Made by a program: the position numbers and the translations under genes
Assembly: GCA_964463135.1 (NCBI GenBank)
Contig: CAYXBA010000005.1
Location: forward strand, 105,750 to 169,749
DNA length: 64,000 nt
Source: UBA6898 sp964463135
GTDB taxonomy: Bacteria; Nitrospirota; Thermodesulfovibrionia; Thermodesulfovibrionales; UBA6898
Direction: 5' to 3'
Shown: piece by piece, positions 16,837-25,603 of the stretch
Layout: each line of letters starts with the position of its first letter
Numbering within the stretch: position 1 is the stretch's first letter
The notes under the pieces: generated by a model
Told to the model about the DNA's origin: nothing
Database searches by the model: none
What the model saw: the letters and a program-made list of their open reading frames with translations, nothing else

Positions 16837-19533
16837 TCACTTCTGCATCTTTCTGATCGTCTCTCCGAGCTTCTGAATTTCCTCACCGTACAGTGCCCAG
16901 TTGCCTTCCCGCTGGGCTTTCATGGCGCGGTCAAAATGCTCCCTGGCTATGCCCGGCAGTTTCCGGTCCTCCTGCACTGCAGGCGGCTGGACAACACCTG
17001 AGGCCACGGCAGCATCCGAGACCTTCACATCGCCGAAGATCCTCGAAAGAGCAGCATCAAGGGTCTCCTCCATGGCAATGCGGTTCTCGTACGCAACAAT
17101 GACACGCTTCAGCTCGGGTATCTTGCCGTTCTCTGCGCGCAGATACAGGGGCTGAACATAGATCAGAGAGTTCTCAATCGGGATCACCAGCAGTGTGCCC
17201 TGTATCACCTGAGAGCCGCGCTGGTCCCAGAGAGAGACCTGACGCGAGATCTCCGTGTCCTGGTTGATCCTGGCCACGATCTGTTTCGGGCCGTACACAA
17301 GCCTGTCTTTCGGAAAACGATAGACCACCAGTTTTCCATAATCGTCGCCGTCGCTGCGTGCGACCATCCAGGCTGACAGGTTGTCCTTCTTTTTTGGGTT
17401 GAAGGGGAGCATCAGAATGAACTCTTCTTTCTTCTCTCCCGGCAGTTTCATGATCGTGTAGTACGATTCCATCACCGACTTGTCCTTGCCGCCCAGCGCA
17501 GGGATCTCCCACTGGTCTTCCCGGTTATAGAAGCTCTGCGGGTCTTCCATATGATAAGTGGCATAGATCTGCGTCTGGATATCGAAGATGTCGAGAGGGT
17601 AGCGGATATGCTTTTTCAGGTCAGCCGGCATTTCGTTGAGCGGCTGCAGTGTGCCGGGAAAGATCGCCCCGATCGTCCTGATCAGCGGGTCTTCTTTGTC
17701 AGCCACATAGAAGGCCATGCTGCCGTCATAGGCATTGATCGTTATCTTTACCGAGTTTCGCAAATAGTTCATCCCCTTGCCGTACCGCTGGGAATAGGGG
17801 AACCGACTGCTTGCCGTGTATGCGTCCACCATCCAGAAGAGAGTTCCGTTGTCAGCTATGACCATGTACGGATCGGCATCGGTTATCAGATACGGCATTA
17901 CCTTGTGTACCCTGTCGATGATGTTACGGTGAAAAAGCACCCTGCTTTTCCCGGTGACATCGTTCGAAAGGATCAGCTTCATCGACTGGAAGTACGCGGC
18001 AAAGGCCATCTTCTTCAGAAAGGAATCGAGCGGCACCCCGGTCTTTCCGGAATATTCAGTAAAAACATTTTCTTCACCCGAAGGATAATTGAACTCTTTG
18101 GACTTTGAATTCACGATCACATACGGGCTGGACAGTCTCCCGAAATAGATCTCCGGTCGGGTCACCTTGATCGCTTCAGAATTTGATATCGGCGGGATGT
18201 CCCTGATGAGCAGGACCGGCAGTCCTTCGGGTGTCACCTGGTTCACCGGTCCGAGCGTCAAGCCATACCCATGGGTAAAGGTCAGGGTCTCGTTGATCCA
18301 GTTCCGGGTCGGAATGCTTTCGCTCGACAGCTCTCTGGGCGAGAGCATAGTCTGGCGGTATTCGCCGTTGATCATGTACCGGTCGTTGCCCACGGACGAA
18401 AAACGGTAATAGGTGCGGATCTCCTGGATCTGGCTGAAGGTATCGAGCAGCGGTCGGTGGTCCCATAGCCGTATGTTCTTTATGGTCGCGCTGTTCTTCC
18501 TGATATCACTCTGCTCCAGCTCACTCCTGCCGGAGATATCCCGGTCAGTCACCTTGTCGAGTCCGAAGGCCTTGCGCGTAAAGGCAATGTTGTTCCTGAT
18601 ATACGGCGTCTCTTTGACCAGTTCGTTCGGTGCAACAACAAATTTCTGCAGGAGCGCAGGATAGACCGTGCTGCCGAAGAAGGAGATGGCGATATATGCA
18701 GCCACGCCTGCGCCGAGGAGCAGGCTGCGTCTCAGCCATATATTGGCCAGAAAGAAAAGAGCGAGGAGCAGGGCCATCACAATCCTCACCTTCATGAAAG
18801 GGATCACTGCATGCACGTCAGTGTATGTGGCGCCTGCCACAGGCCCGTGCGACGAATAGAGGATTGCATGCATGCCGAGGTAAGACTTCCAGGCCAGAAC
18901 AGCAAAGATCAGCGAGCCGAGCAGCGAGATATGCGTTGAAGCTGAGCCCTCCGCAGTTATGCCACGGTTGCTGAAAAATATTGCGCCCTTGACCGCATAG
19001 ATCAAAACAAGTGAGGCCAGTGTTGCCCAGAGCGTGAACTGGAGCGCATTCGCAACGAGCTCGTAAGCCGGCAGGCTGAAGAGATAAAACGAGACATCCT
19101 TACTGAAGATCGGATCAGCGTATCCGGAGGCAGCCGCGTGGATATACGAGAGCAGGGTGAACCAGTTGGCGTTGAACAGGCTTGCCATGAACAAGCCGGT
19201 CAGCACTGGAACTATGATCCTGAGCCAGTCCACATGTCTGAGGATATCGAGCTGCGGCATGCCCTGAACGTTCAGCGGGATGGCAACCGACCTGCCTTTC
19301 ATCGCCCGCAGCGCCATGCGTATGTTCAGGAATGTGATGAGAAAGCCGCCCAGGGCACCTGCCAGGGCGGAGTATGCCTGTCCCTGGACCTGCGTGCTGA
19401 ATATCACTGTCCGACCGATGTCAGAGAACCAGAGCCAGTCGATGTAGAGCGATAGGAATTCCGGCAGGAATATCAGCAGAAAAAAAAGTGCAGCAAATGA
19501 TAATAACAGTTTCCCGAATGGCCTTTTCAGCAT
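16837..19533 (-). CDS. UPF0182 family large membrane protein
   Basis: An 898-residue protein of the UPF0182 (COG1615) family, function unknown. It has about seven hydrophobic segments in the first 310 residues (starting KLLLSFAALFFLLIFLPEFL), then a large domain of about 550 residues probably outside the membrane. That domain has family-typical stretches such as PYIRNNIAFTRKAFGLD, THGYGLTLGPVN and IYFGRLSSPYVIV. The last 60 residues are helical and charged. Length and layout match the family. It is transcribed alone and converges on the leuB-like gene. Confidence 0.92.
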   Translation of the reverse strand: MLKRPFGKLLLSFAALFFLLIFLPEFLSLYIDWLWFSDIGRTVIFSTQVQGQAYSALAGALGGFLITFLNIRMALRAMKGRSVAIPLNVQGMPQLDILRHVDWLRIIVPVLTGLFMASLFNANWFTLLSYIHAAASGYADPIFSKDVSFYLFSLPAYELVANALQFTLWATLASLVLIYAVKGAIFFSNRGITAEGSASTHISLLGSLIFAVLAWKSYLGMHAILYSSHGPVAGATYTDVHAVIPFMKVRIVMALLLALFFLANIWLRRSLLLGAGVAAYIAISFFGSTVYPALLQKFVVAPNELVKETPYIRNNIAFTRKAFGLDKVTDRDISGRSELEQSDIRKNSATIKNIRLWDHRPLLDTFSQIQEIRTYYRFSSVGNDRYMINGEYRQTMLSPRELSSESIPTRNWINETLTFTHGYGLTLGPVNQVTPEGLPVLLIRDIPPISNSEAIKVTRPEIYFGRLSSPYVIVNSKSKEFNYPSGEENVFTEYSGKTGVPLDSFLKKMAFAAYFQSMKLILSNDVTGKSRVLFHRNIIDRVHKVMPYLITDADPYMVIADNGTLFWMVDAYTASSRFPYSQRYGKGMNYLRNSVKITINAYDGSMAFYVADKEDPLIRTIGAIFPGTLQPLNEMPADLKKHIRYPLDIFDIQTQIYATYHMEDPQSFYNREDQWEIPALGGKDKSVMESYYTIMKLPGEKKEEFILMLPFNPKKKDNLSAWMVARSDGDDYGKLVVYRFPKDRLVYGPKQIVARINQDTEISRQVSLWDQRGSQVIQGTLLVIPIENSLIYVQPLYLRAENGKIPELKRVIVAYENRIAMEETLDAALSRIFGDVKVSDAAVASGVVQPPAVQEDRKLPGIAREHFDRAMKAQREGNWALYGEEIQKLGETIRKMQK

Positions 19534-19605
19534 GTATCCCCCTGACAGCAGATTATAAGTGTTTACATCTTACCACTGATCAGGGGCATCTCTGCGAATA
19601 ATCGA

Positions 19606-19863
19606 TCAGTCGGCCGCTTTGATGATCTTCTTCCTCGGAATGCGAATTCTTTTCTGCCGCATATACAATTTTTCTACCTTGCTTCTGGCCCAGGGGGTCT
19701 TTCTGAGAAATGAGAGGCTGGACTTGATGCTCGGATCATACGTAAAGCACCTGATCCTGATGAGCCTGCCCATCTCTTCCCAGCCATAATGCTCGACAAG
19801 GTGCGTAAGCATCATTTCGAGCGTGATGCCGTGAAGCGGATCGTTTGTCTGCTGGTCAGTCAT
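19606..19863 (-). CDS. VF530 (DUF2132) family DNA-binding-like protein
   Basis: An 85-residue protein matching the VF530 family almost end to end, with DPLHGITLEMMLTHLVEHYGW, IRIRCFTYDPSIKSSLSFLRKTPWAR and KVEKLYMR. VF530 proteins are small, mainly helical and reported to bind DNA; their cellular role is unclear. A basic C-terminal tail (RQKRIRIPRKK) is present. It follows the DUF1456 gene in the same orientation, with an 83-base gap. Confidence 0.88.
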   Translation of the reverse strand: MTDQQTNDPLHGITLEMMLTHLVEHYGWEEMGRLIRIRCFTYDPSIKSSLSFLRKTPWARSKVEKLYMRQKRIRIPRKKIIKAAD

Positions 19864-19946
19864 TGCCTTGAAAGTCCCCTCTTGGTCTCCTCTGCGACTC
19901 GCCTGTGGCGAGGAGGGATGCCGTGGTGGGTTGCTCTGCTTTCATT

Positions 19947-20171
19947 TCATTCGGGTTTCTTGCCGCGGTATTTGAGGATAAGGCCGTTCAAAAAGCGTCT
20001 GAGGATCTGGTCCCCGCATTCCCGGTAATTCCTCTGGTCCTCGCTCCGGAAGAGTGCAGACAGTTCTGACTTGGAGATGTCAAAATCCGCAAGTTTCAGG
20101 ATCTCGATAATATCCGTATCCTTCAGATTCAGCGCGATCCTCAGTTTCTTCAGTATTTCATTGTTGGTCAT
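19947..20171 (-). CDS. DUF1456 (YehS-like) family protein, single-repeat form
   Basis: A 74-residue protein with the DUF1456 pattern NNEILKKLRIALNLKD, IIEILKLADFDISKSELSALF and CGDQILRRFLNGLI. The best known member, YehS of E. coli, has two such repeats; this one has only one, so it would need to dimerise to match that form. Function unknown. A good -10 box (TATAAT, minus strand) lies near 20244-20249. Confidence 0.8.
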   Translation of the reverse strand: MTNNEILKKLRIALNLKDTDIIEILKLADFDISKSELSALFRSEDQRNYRECGDQILRRFLNGLILKYRGKKPE

Positions 20172-20397
20172 GATAGTCCATTATGAAGAGGTAAAGGATT
20201 GTAATCACTCTTTGTGTCGTGTTGTTCCCCTTCTGCTCTATTATACCTTCTCTTTATGTTCGTTTCCTGCTCTATCAGATCAAAACAGTTCTTAAAACCA
20301 ACGTCGTTTAAGCTCTCCTTTGAATTGCCGTGTCAATCCATTTCTTATCTATTTTTAGACGGGGCTGCTGCGGGCAGCAACAGTTTAAAGACGTAAA

Positions 20398-20877
20398 CTA
20401 GTACCGGATGGATGTAACAACAAAGGTCATTGTTCCGCTGGGTCGGATGACCGTAACTTCTTCTCCCTCTGATCTGCGCAATAAGGCCTTGGCCATGGGT
20501 GAATCTATGCTGATGAGATATTTTTCCGCTTCAGACTCATCAGGCCCGACAATGCGGTATTGGTAGCAGTTCCCATCACTATCCTCTAGTTCGACCCATG
20601 CGCCAAAATATACCTTTGACTGGTCAGCCGGTTTCCTGTCCACAACGATAAGACTTTCCAGCCGCTTCTTCAGAAAACGGATCCGGGAGTCGATCTGGCG
20701 CAGTTGCCTCTTGCCGTATATATATTCTGCATTCTCGGAACGGTCTCCCATGGCAGCGGCCTCGGCAACTGCCTGGGTCACCTGCGGACGCTTCACCTTC
20801 CAGAGATAGGAGAACTCCTCCTGAAAGCGCTTGTGACCGTCAGGGGTAATATAGGATGTGGCCGGGCCCTTATTCAT
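20398..20877 (-). CDS. greB: Transcript cleavage factor GreB
   Basis: A 159-residue Gre factor that rescues backtracked RNA polymerase. The N-terminal coiled coil contains the tip motif MGDRSENAEYIYGKRQLRQID with the two acidic residues (D, E) needed for cleavage. The GreB-type YGKRQLR is diagnostic, and the C-terminal FKBP-like domain contains IDSPMAKALLRRSEGEEV. The frame is open to 20946, but the family starts at MNKGPATSYIT, encoded at 20877. That ATG overlaps the stop of the upstream gene by eight bases. Confidence 0.92.
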   Translation of the reverse strand: MNKGPATSYITPDGHKRFQEEFSYLWKVKRPQVTQAVAEAAAMGDRSENAEYIYGKRQLRQIDSRIRFLKKRLESLIVVDRKPADQSKVYFGAWVELEDSDGNCYQYRIVGPDESEAEKYLISIDSPMAKALLRRSEGEEVTVIRPSGTMTFVVTSIRY

Positions 20878-21517
20878 TGCTCTTTGCGTAAAAGTCCATA
20901 TTGAGTGAGATGATCTCCTGCTGGATCTTTCTGTAGTCGATGCCATGAGATTGCTGCAGGCCTGCCGCGATATCCGTGTACCGGTTGAATACGCTGCCTA
21001 TGGATGAGGCAGTGTATTGATGTCTGAAGTCCTTGCAGAGCTTATGGGCATTGTCTGCCTCAAGATAGGGAGTTCTCCGGAGTATTTCGCTGAGCTGACC
21101 TGCCAGTTCCTGCTTCAGCTCATCAGAATCCTGCCCCTCTGTCCTCGCCTTAAAAAGACGACCTACTGACAAATTCGTCAGGTCTATGCAGGCATTGAAG
21201 TTCGCGCAGTTTGAGCAGCAGAACCTCAGCTCATCCTTCATCGTCTCGATCAGATAGGTCTCCAGGACTCCCCTGAATGCCTCATCCTGACCCGGGCCGA
21301 CAATATCCAGCATCTCCGCGGCAAAGTCTTCCCCATCTTTGACAACAGCTGCAGGGGTCTCCTCGACCCGCTTTGCGTTCTCCGCACCTATGATGCCGGC
21401 AGCCAGGACAACGTAATGGCGCTGTTCATCAGGGAAGAGGCCCAGTTTTTTCCTGAACTCCCTGCGGCTGAGCTCCTGCAAAAGTGCGTAGGATGCATAG
21501 ATAGCGGTCTCTCCCAT
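20870..21517 (-). CDS. Hypothetical protein with a Cys-rich segment, translationally coupled to greB
   Basis: A 215-residue predicted cytoplasmic, helical protein not recognised as a known family. The one notable element is CCSNCANFNACIDL at about residues 99-112, four cysteines that could bind zinc or an Fe-S cluster. The C-terminal stretch (KIQQEIISLNMDFYAKSNE) overlaps the greB start by eight bases, so the two proteins are probably made together. A link to transcription is inferred only from this coupling. Confidence 0.75.
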   Translation of the reverse strand: MGETAIYASYALLQELSRREFRKKLGLFPDEQRHYVVLAAGIIGAENAKRVEETPAAVVKDGEDFAAEMLDIVGPGQDEAFRGVLETYLIETMKDELRFCCSNCANFNACIDLTNLSVGRLFKARTEGQDSDELKQELAGQLSEILRRTPYLEADNAHKLCKDFRHQYTASSIGSVFNRYTDIAAGLQQSHGIDYRKIQQEIISLNMDFYAKSNE

Positions 21518-21612
21518 ACATAAAATTATATATGAATTTGCCTCATCTTTGATAGGTCGGTTATACTATCGAGCTGTTCCACGAAGGATTTCTGTTTACG
21601 AGGTATTGCCTG

Positions 21613-23223
21613 ATGTACACTGATGAAATAAAAAGAAGAAAAACATTTGCGATAATCAGCCATCCTGATGCAGGCAAGACCACGCTTACCGAAAAGCTGC
21701 TCCTTTTCGGCGGCGCTATCCAGACTGCCGGCGCGGTAAAGTCGAACAAGATCAAGAAGAGCACGGCGTCAGACTTTATGGAGATCGAAAAGCAGAGGGG
21801 CATCTCGGTCGCCACCTCCGTGATGAACTTCGAGTATAACGGCAAGAAGATCAATCTTCTTGATACTCCGGGTCACAAAGATTTTGCAGAGGATGTGTAT
21901 CGAACGCTGACCGCGGTGGACAGCGTCATCATTGTTGTGGATTGCGTAAAGGGCGTGGAAGAGCAGACCGAAAAGCTGATGGAAGTCTGCCGGATGAGAA
22001 AGACGCCGGTGATCGTCTTTATCAATAAACTCGATCGTGAGGGCAAACGGCCCTTTGAGCTTTTGGATGAGATCGAGGATAAACTCCGTATCAAGGTTCG
22101 GCCTCTGAGCTGGCCGATCAGTATGGGCTCTTCCTTCAAAGGTGTCTATAATATCTACAATAAGAGCCTCAATCTCTTTCGTCCCGGCGGGGCATCCATT
22201 ACGGAGGATATTTGGGCGATTGACTCAATTTCCGACAGACTGCTTGACGAGCGGTTGGGTGAATATGCATTTCAGCTGCGGGAAGATATAGCGCTTATCG
22301 AAGGGGTCTATGATCCTTTTGACCGGCAGCGGTACCTTGACGCGGATCTGGCTCCGGTCTTTTTCGGGAGTGCGGTCAATAATTTCGGGGTAAAGGAACT
22401 GCTTACCACGTTTACCGATATCGCCCCGGCGCCCCGGAGCAGAATTGCTGATACCCGCGCCGTACATCCTGATGAAAAGAGCTTCAGCGGATTCGTATTT
22501 AAAATACATGCGAACCTTGACCCCAAGCACAGGGACCGGATCGCTTTTTTGAGAATATGCTCAGGCAAATTCGAACGGAACAAGTTCTTTTACCACGTGA
22601 GATTGGGAAAGGACCTGAAGTTCAGGAGCCCGGCAAGTTTTTTAGCTCAGGAAAAGAGTATCATCGAAGAGGCGTATCCCGGCGATGTGATCGGCCTTTA
22701 TGATACCGGTAACTTCAAGATCGGCGATACCCTGACAGAGGGTGAAAAGATCATGTTCCAGGGGATCCCAAGTTTTTCTCCTGAAGTATTCAGGGAGGTT
22801 ATCAATACGGATCCGATGCGGTCCAAGCAGCTTGAAAAGGGCCTGCTCCAGCTCACGGATGAAGGTGTCGCGCAGCTCTTTATCCAGCAGCAGGGAAAAA
22901 AGAGGATAGTTGGTACTGTCGGGGAACTGCAGTTCGATGTTATCCAATATCGCCTGCTGCATGAGTACGGGGCATCATGCCGTTTCAGTCCTCTTAATTT
23001 TAGCAAGGCCTGCTGGATAACCTCTCATGACATCAAAAAACTCGATAAATTCTGCGAATACCGATCAGCAAAGCTTGGTGAGGATAAATACGGCAATCCG
23101 GTCTTTTTCTCGGAATCAGATTGGGAGTTGCAGCGAATACGGACCGATTACCCTGATATTGAATTCCATTTCAGTTCTGAGATCAATACCGGAGCCCCGG
23201 GTCTCATAGAGGGCATAGGCTGA
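21613..23223 (+). CDS. prfC: Peptide chain release factor 3
   Basis: RF3 is the GTPase that removes RF1/RF2 from the ribosome after termination. It has G1 SHPDAGKTT (residues 16-24), switch I KQRGISVATSV, G3 LLDTPGHKDF, G4 INKLDR and the RF3-specific AVKSNKIKKSTASDFMEIEK (about 41-60). Domains II and III follow, with the family-typical GTVGELQFDVIQYRL. The length of 536 residues is normal. It lies divergent from the greB pair and convergent with rhlE. Confidence 0.96.
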   Translation: MYTDEIKRRKTFAIISHPDAGKTTLTEKLLLFGGAIQTAGAVKSNKIKKSTASDFMEIEKQRGISVATSVMNFEYNGKKINLLDTPGHKDFAEDVYRTLTAVDSVIIVVDCVKGVEEQTEKLMEVCRMRKTPVIVFINKLDREGKRPFELLDEIEDKLRIKVRPLSWPISMGSSFKGVYNIYNKSLNLFRPGGASITEDIWAIDSISDRLLDERLGEYAFQLREDIALIEGVYDPFDRQRYLDADLAPVFFGSAVNNFGVKELLTTFTDIAPAPRSRIADTRAVHPDEKSFSGFVFKIHANLDPKHRDRIAFLRICSGKFERNKFFYHVRLGKDLKFRSPASFLAQEKSIIEEAYPGDVIGLYDTGNFKIGDTLTEGEKIMFQGIPSFSPEVFREVINTDPMRSKQLEKGLLQLTDEGVAQLFIQQQGKKRIVGTVGELQFDVIQYRLLHEYGASCRFSPLNFSKACWITSHDIKKLDKFCEYRSAKLGEDKYGNPVFFSESDWELQRIRTDYPDIEFHFSSEINTGAPGLIEGIG

Positions 23224-23255
23224 CCGGCACCAGACGTTATATCCTGGTGCGGTCA
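23221..23255. terminator. Hairpin at the prfC stop codon
   Basis: TGACC and GCACCAG (23221-23233) pair with CTGGTGC and GGTCA (23244-23255) with one bulged G, giving 12 base pairs beginning at the stop codon. There is no T tract, so it may be a Rho-type or mRNA-end hairpin between the convergent prfC and rhlE genes. Confidence 0.4.
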
Positions 23256-23282
23256 GCTGCCGCCTTGTTTCTATGAACAGTC

Positions 23283-24632
23283 TCAGCGGTCAGTCGTAGG
23301 TCTCTGAGGACGGTATTTGAATCCTGTTGAGCCTGCCGGTTTCTGAGAACCAGCTCCGCGATAGGATGACGAGGGTTTATGACCATCTGCAGATCCCTTT
23401 GCAGCTGCGTGTGCCCCTCCCGCTTTTTTCGTATCAGGGCCTTTCCTTTTCCACTGCCGCTGCGGTTCCCTCGGGGGTCTGGCAAATTCCGCATCACGCG
23501 CAGGAGCAGGCGACTTGTAATCAAACCCTTCCAGCAGGCAGCGTTTCACTTTTTTTCCGAGGACGCGCTCGATGCTGCGGACCGTCTCTTCATCTTCGCG
23601 TGTGACGAAGGTGAATGAATCGCCGGTCTTTGCAGCGCGGCCTGTCCTGCCTATTCTGTGTGTATAGGCATCTGCAGTGTCAGGCATGTCATAGTTGATG
23701 ACATGGGATATGGATGACACATCGATGCCGCGGGCAGCAATGTCCGTGGCGACCAGGATCTGGAACTTCCCGCTGCGGAAACCGTCCAGGGCCTCCTGCC
23801 GCCTGTTCTGCGAAAGATTGCCCTGCAGCGATGTTGCACGGTATCCTGCCCTTTCGAGCTGCTGTCCAACGCGTTTTGCCCTGTGCTTCGTCCGGGTAAA
23901 GATGAGCACTGATTCTGTGTCGGTATGCTTCAGCAGTTCCATCAGAAGAGCTGTCTTGAGGTGCTGATCGACCGGGTAGAGCGCATGGGAAACCGTGTTT
24001 GCCGGAGCAGTGTGATCGACCTGGACCGTGACCGGTTTGTCTAAAATATCGTGTGCCAGTTTGCGGATATCGTCAGGCATGGTAGCCGAAAAGAGCAGCG
24101 TCTGACGCTTTGCCGGTATATGCTTGATGATCTTTCTGATGTCAGGCAGAAAACCCATATCGAACATACGGTCTGCCTCGTCGAGTACCAGCACTTCCAC
24201 CCTGGAGAGGTTGATCGTGCGCTGTTCGAGATGATCGAGCAGGCGGCCCGGGCAGGCAACAACGATCTCTGCACCGCGTCTCAATTTCTCGACCTGTGGA
24301 TTGAAGCCCACGCCGCCGTATATGGTAGCGCTCTTAAGCCGGGTCTGGAGCCCGAGGTTATTGATGGTCTCGTGGATCTGCTCTGCCAGCTCGCGTGTTG
24401 GGGCCACGATGAGCGCCCTGACATGTTTGCGTTCTCCCTGCATTAAGCGGTGGAGTATAGGCAGGACAAAGGCAGCGGTCTTTCCGGTGCCGGTCTGGGC
24501 AAGGCCCATGACGTCGTGTCCTTCGAGGACGGGGGGGATGGCCTGCACCTGGATAGGCGTAGGTGTCACATAGCCTGCAGCGGTAATGCCAGCCGCGACC
24601 TGTGGGTGAAGATTGAATGCTTGAAATTTCAT
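23283..24632 (-). CDS. rhlE: DEAD-box ATP-dependent RNA helicase, RhlE-like
   Basis: A 449-residue helicase with Q motif (PTPIQVQAIP), motif I AQTGTGKT, Ia PTRELAEQ, Ib CPGR in place of the usual TPGR, II DEAD, III SAT, and V-VI ATDIAARGID and HRIGRTGRA. A basic, Gly/Ser/Pro-rich C-terminal tail of about 70 residues probably binds RNA. DEAD-box helicases of this type act in ribosome assembly, RNA decay and cold adaptation, which fits the csp gene 0.6 kb away. AAAAAGGAG precedes the ATG. Confidence 0.94.
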   Translation of the reverse strand: MKFQAFNLHPQVAAGITAAGYVTPTPIQVQAIPPVLEGHDVMGLAQTGTGKTAAFVLPILHRLMQGERKHVRALIVAPTRELAEQIHETINNLGLQTRLKSATIYGGVGFNPQVEKLRRGAEIVVACPGRLLDHLEQRTINLSRVEVLVLDEADRMFDMGFLPDIRKIIKHIPAKRQTLLFSATMPDDIRKLAHDILDKPVTVQVDHTAPANTVSHALYPVDQHLKTALLMELLKHTDTESVLIFTRTKHRAKRVGQQLERAGYRATSLQGNLSQNRRQEALDGFRSGKFQILVATDIAARGIDVSSISHVINYDMPDTADAYTHRIGRTGRAAKTGDSFTFVTREDEETVRSIERVLGKKVKRCLLEGFDYKSPAPARDAEFARPPREPQRQWKRKGPDTKKAGGAHAAAKGSADGHKPSSSYRGAGSQKPAGSTGFKYRPQRPTTDR

Positions 24633-24790
24633 AAGACTCCTTTTTTCTGCGTTCGGGGGAAAAGGCCAGGTGTATGAGGGTTACAATGACGTAGTTTTCA
24701 ACCGGTTACTGCAGTAATGTAATGCATAAGCGTAACAGCTCAGGACAGAGACTGTCAAGGAAAAGCGTCGGTCGTGTTACAATGATGCAC

Positions 24791-25132
24791 ATGACTGAAC
24801 GAAATACCAGATTGGTCTATTCGACGGGAAAAGAGGTTCCGAGGAAGGAAACGCCGAGAGAAAAAGGGCAGCCGGCTGATCTGCGAAACGCTCAGCAGAA
24901 GGTGATCGTCAGGCTTGACCGCAAGGGCAGGGGCGGGAAATCGGTCACAATCATAGAAGGTCTTCAGATGCCTCTGCAGGATAAAGAGTCCCTGCTCAAA
25001 CAGCTCAAGACCGCTATCGGTACCGGCGGCACGCTAAAGGACGGGGTTCTCGAGATACAGGGTGACCATTGCGGGACGATCATGGCAGCCCTCGGCAAGC
25101 TGGGGTACCGGCCGAAACGTTCCGGCGGCTGA
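24791..25132 (+). CDS. SUI1/eIF1-family translation factor (YciH-like)
   Basis: A 113-residue protein with the SUI1 fold signatures KVIVRLDRKGRGGKSVTIIEG, LKTAIGTGGTLKDGVLEIQG and GDHCGTIMAALGKLGYRPK. In bacteria YciH-type proteins act on initiation fidelity and stress translation. The frame is open from 24722; ATGs at 24782, 24785 and 24791 are possible and none has a strong ribosome site, so the start is uncertain. The local cluster prfC-rhlE-SUI1-csp is rich in translation and RNA functions. Confidence 0.88.
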   Translation: MTERNTRLVYSTGKEVPRKETPREKGQPADLRNAQQKVIVRLDRKGRGGKSVTIIEGLQMPLQDKESLLKQLKTAIGTGGTLKDGVLEIQGDHCGTIMAALGKLGYRPKRSGG

Positions 25133-25162
25133 GAATATTTTTTGTCTTTTCGTTATTCTGCC

Positions 25163-25191
25163 TTGACGAACTTGTCAAGACATGTTATTGT
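25163..25191 (+). promoter_or_regulatory. Sigma-70-type promoter of csp
   Basis: TTGACG (25163-25168), a 17-base spacer and TATTGT (25186-25191). The -35 region is part of a TTGAC...GTCAA inverted repeat (25163-25178), which may be an operator. The predicted RNA start is near 25198, giving a leader of about 108 bases. Confidence 0.65.
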
Positions 25192-25198
25192 TCAACAG

Positions 25199-25278
25199 AA
25201 TTTTAGAAGTTTTTGCGTTTGCAAAGATCACAAAGACTTTTGACTTTGTGGTCTTTTTTTGTTTCATCTTCTAAAATT
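25199..25278 (+). promoter_or_regulatory. Structured csp 5' leader (candidate attenuator or thermosensor)
   Basis: The leader begins with AATTTTAGAAG (25199-25209), which pairs perfectly over 11 bases with CTTCTAAAATT (25268-25278). These arms enclose a small TTTGC/GCAAA hairpin and the full terminator at 25226-25260. The long-range stem, terminator and ribosome site could form alternative structures. Csp proteins are known in E. coli to melt terminator hairpins, so autoregulation by antitermination is a reasonable inference. Confidence 0.55.
25226..25260 (+). terminator. Intrinsic terminator within the csp leader
   Basis: GATCACAAAG (25226-25235) pairs with CTTTGTGGTC (25244-25253) over ten positions with one G-U pair, followed by seven T. 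It lies between the csp promoter and its ribosome site, so full-length csp mRNA requires readthrough. Confidence 0.8.
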
Positions 25279-25305
25279 TCAGTTCAGACAAGGAGGTATA
25301 AGGAA

Positions 25306-25506
25306 ATGGTACAAGGAACAGTGAAATGGTTCAACGAGAGCAAAGGTTTTGGCTTCATTACCGGCGAAGACGGCAGTGAATATTTTGTTCACCACACATC
25401 CATTCAGGGCAACGGGTTCAAGACCCTTGCCGAAGGTGACAAAGTCAGCTTTGATACTGAAAAAGGCCCGAAAGGCCCTAAGGCAATCAACGTAGTCAAG
25501 CAGTAA
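25306..25506 (+). CDS. csp: Cold-shock domain protein
   Basis: A 66-residue CspA-family OB-fold protein with RNP1 SKGFGFIT and RNP2 EYFVHHTSI, the aromatic residues that stack on single-stranded RNA or DNA. It acts as an RNA chaperone and transcription antiterminator. The true start is the ATG at 25306 (MVQGTVKWFN) with AAGGAGG about nine bases upstream; the longer frame from 25213 reads through the leader structure. A strong terminator follows. Confidence 0.96.
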   Translation: MVQGTVKWFNESKGFGFITGEDGSEYFVHHTSIQGNGFKTLAEGDKVSFDTEKGPKGPKAINVVKQ

Positions 25507-25512
25507 TTGATC

Positions 25513-25552
25513 GGAAGAAGCTCTCTGCATTGCAGGGGGCTTCTTCCTTTTT
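25513..25552 (+). terminator. Intrinsic terminator after csp
   Basis: GGAAGAAGC (25513-25521) pairs perfectly with GCTTCTTCC (25539-25547), with an inner CTGC/GCAG pairing, followed by a run of five T. Confidence 0.9.
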
Positions 25553-25603
25553 CTGTTTCCCTCGTTTCCTTTTTTCTCCGGCGCTGCCCGATCCTTCAGC
25601 TGA

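Noticed and set aside
24705..24716. TTACTGCAGTAA palindrome before the SUI1 gene
   Set aside because: A single 12-bp dyad without a second copy or promoter context; too short to call an operator.
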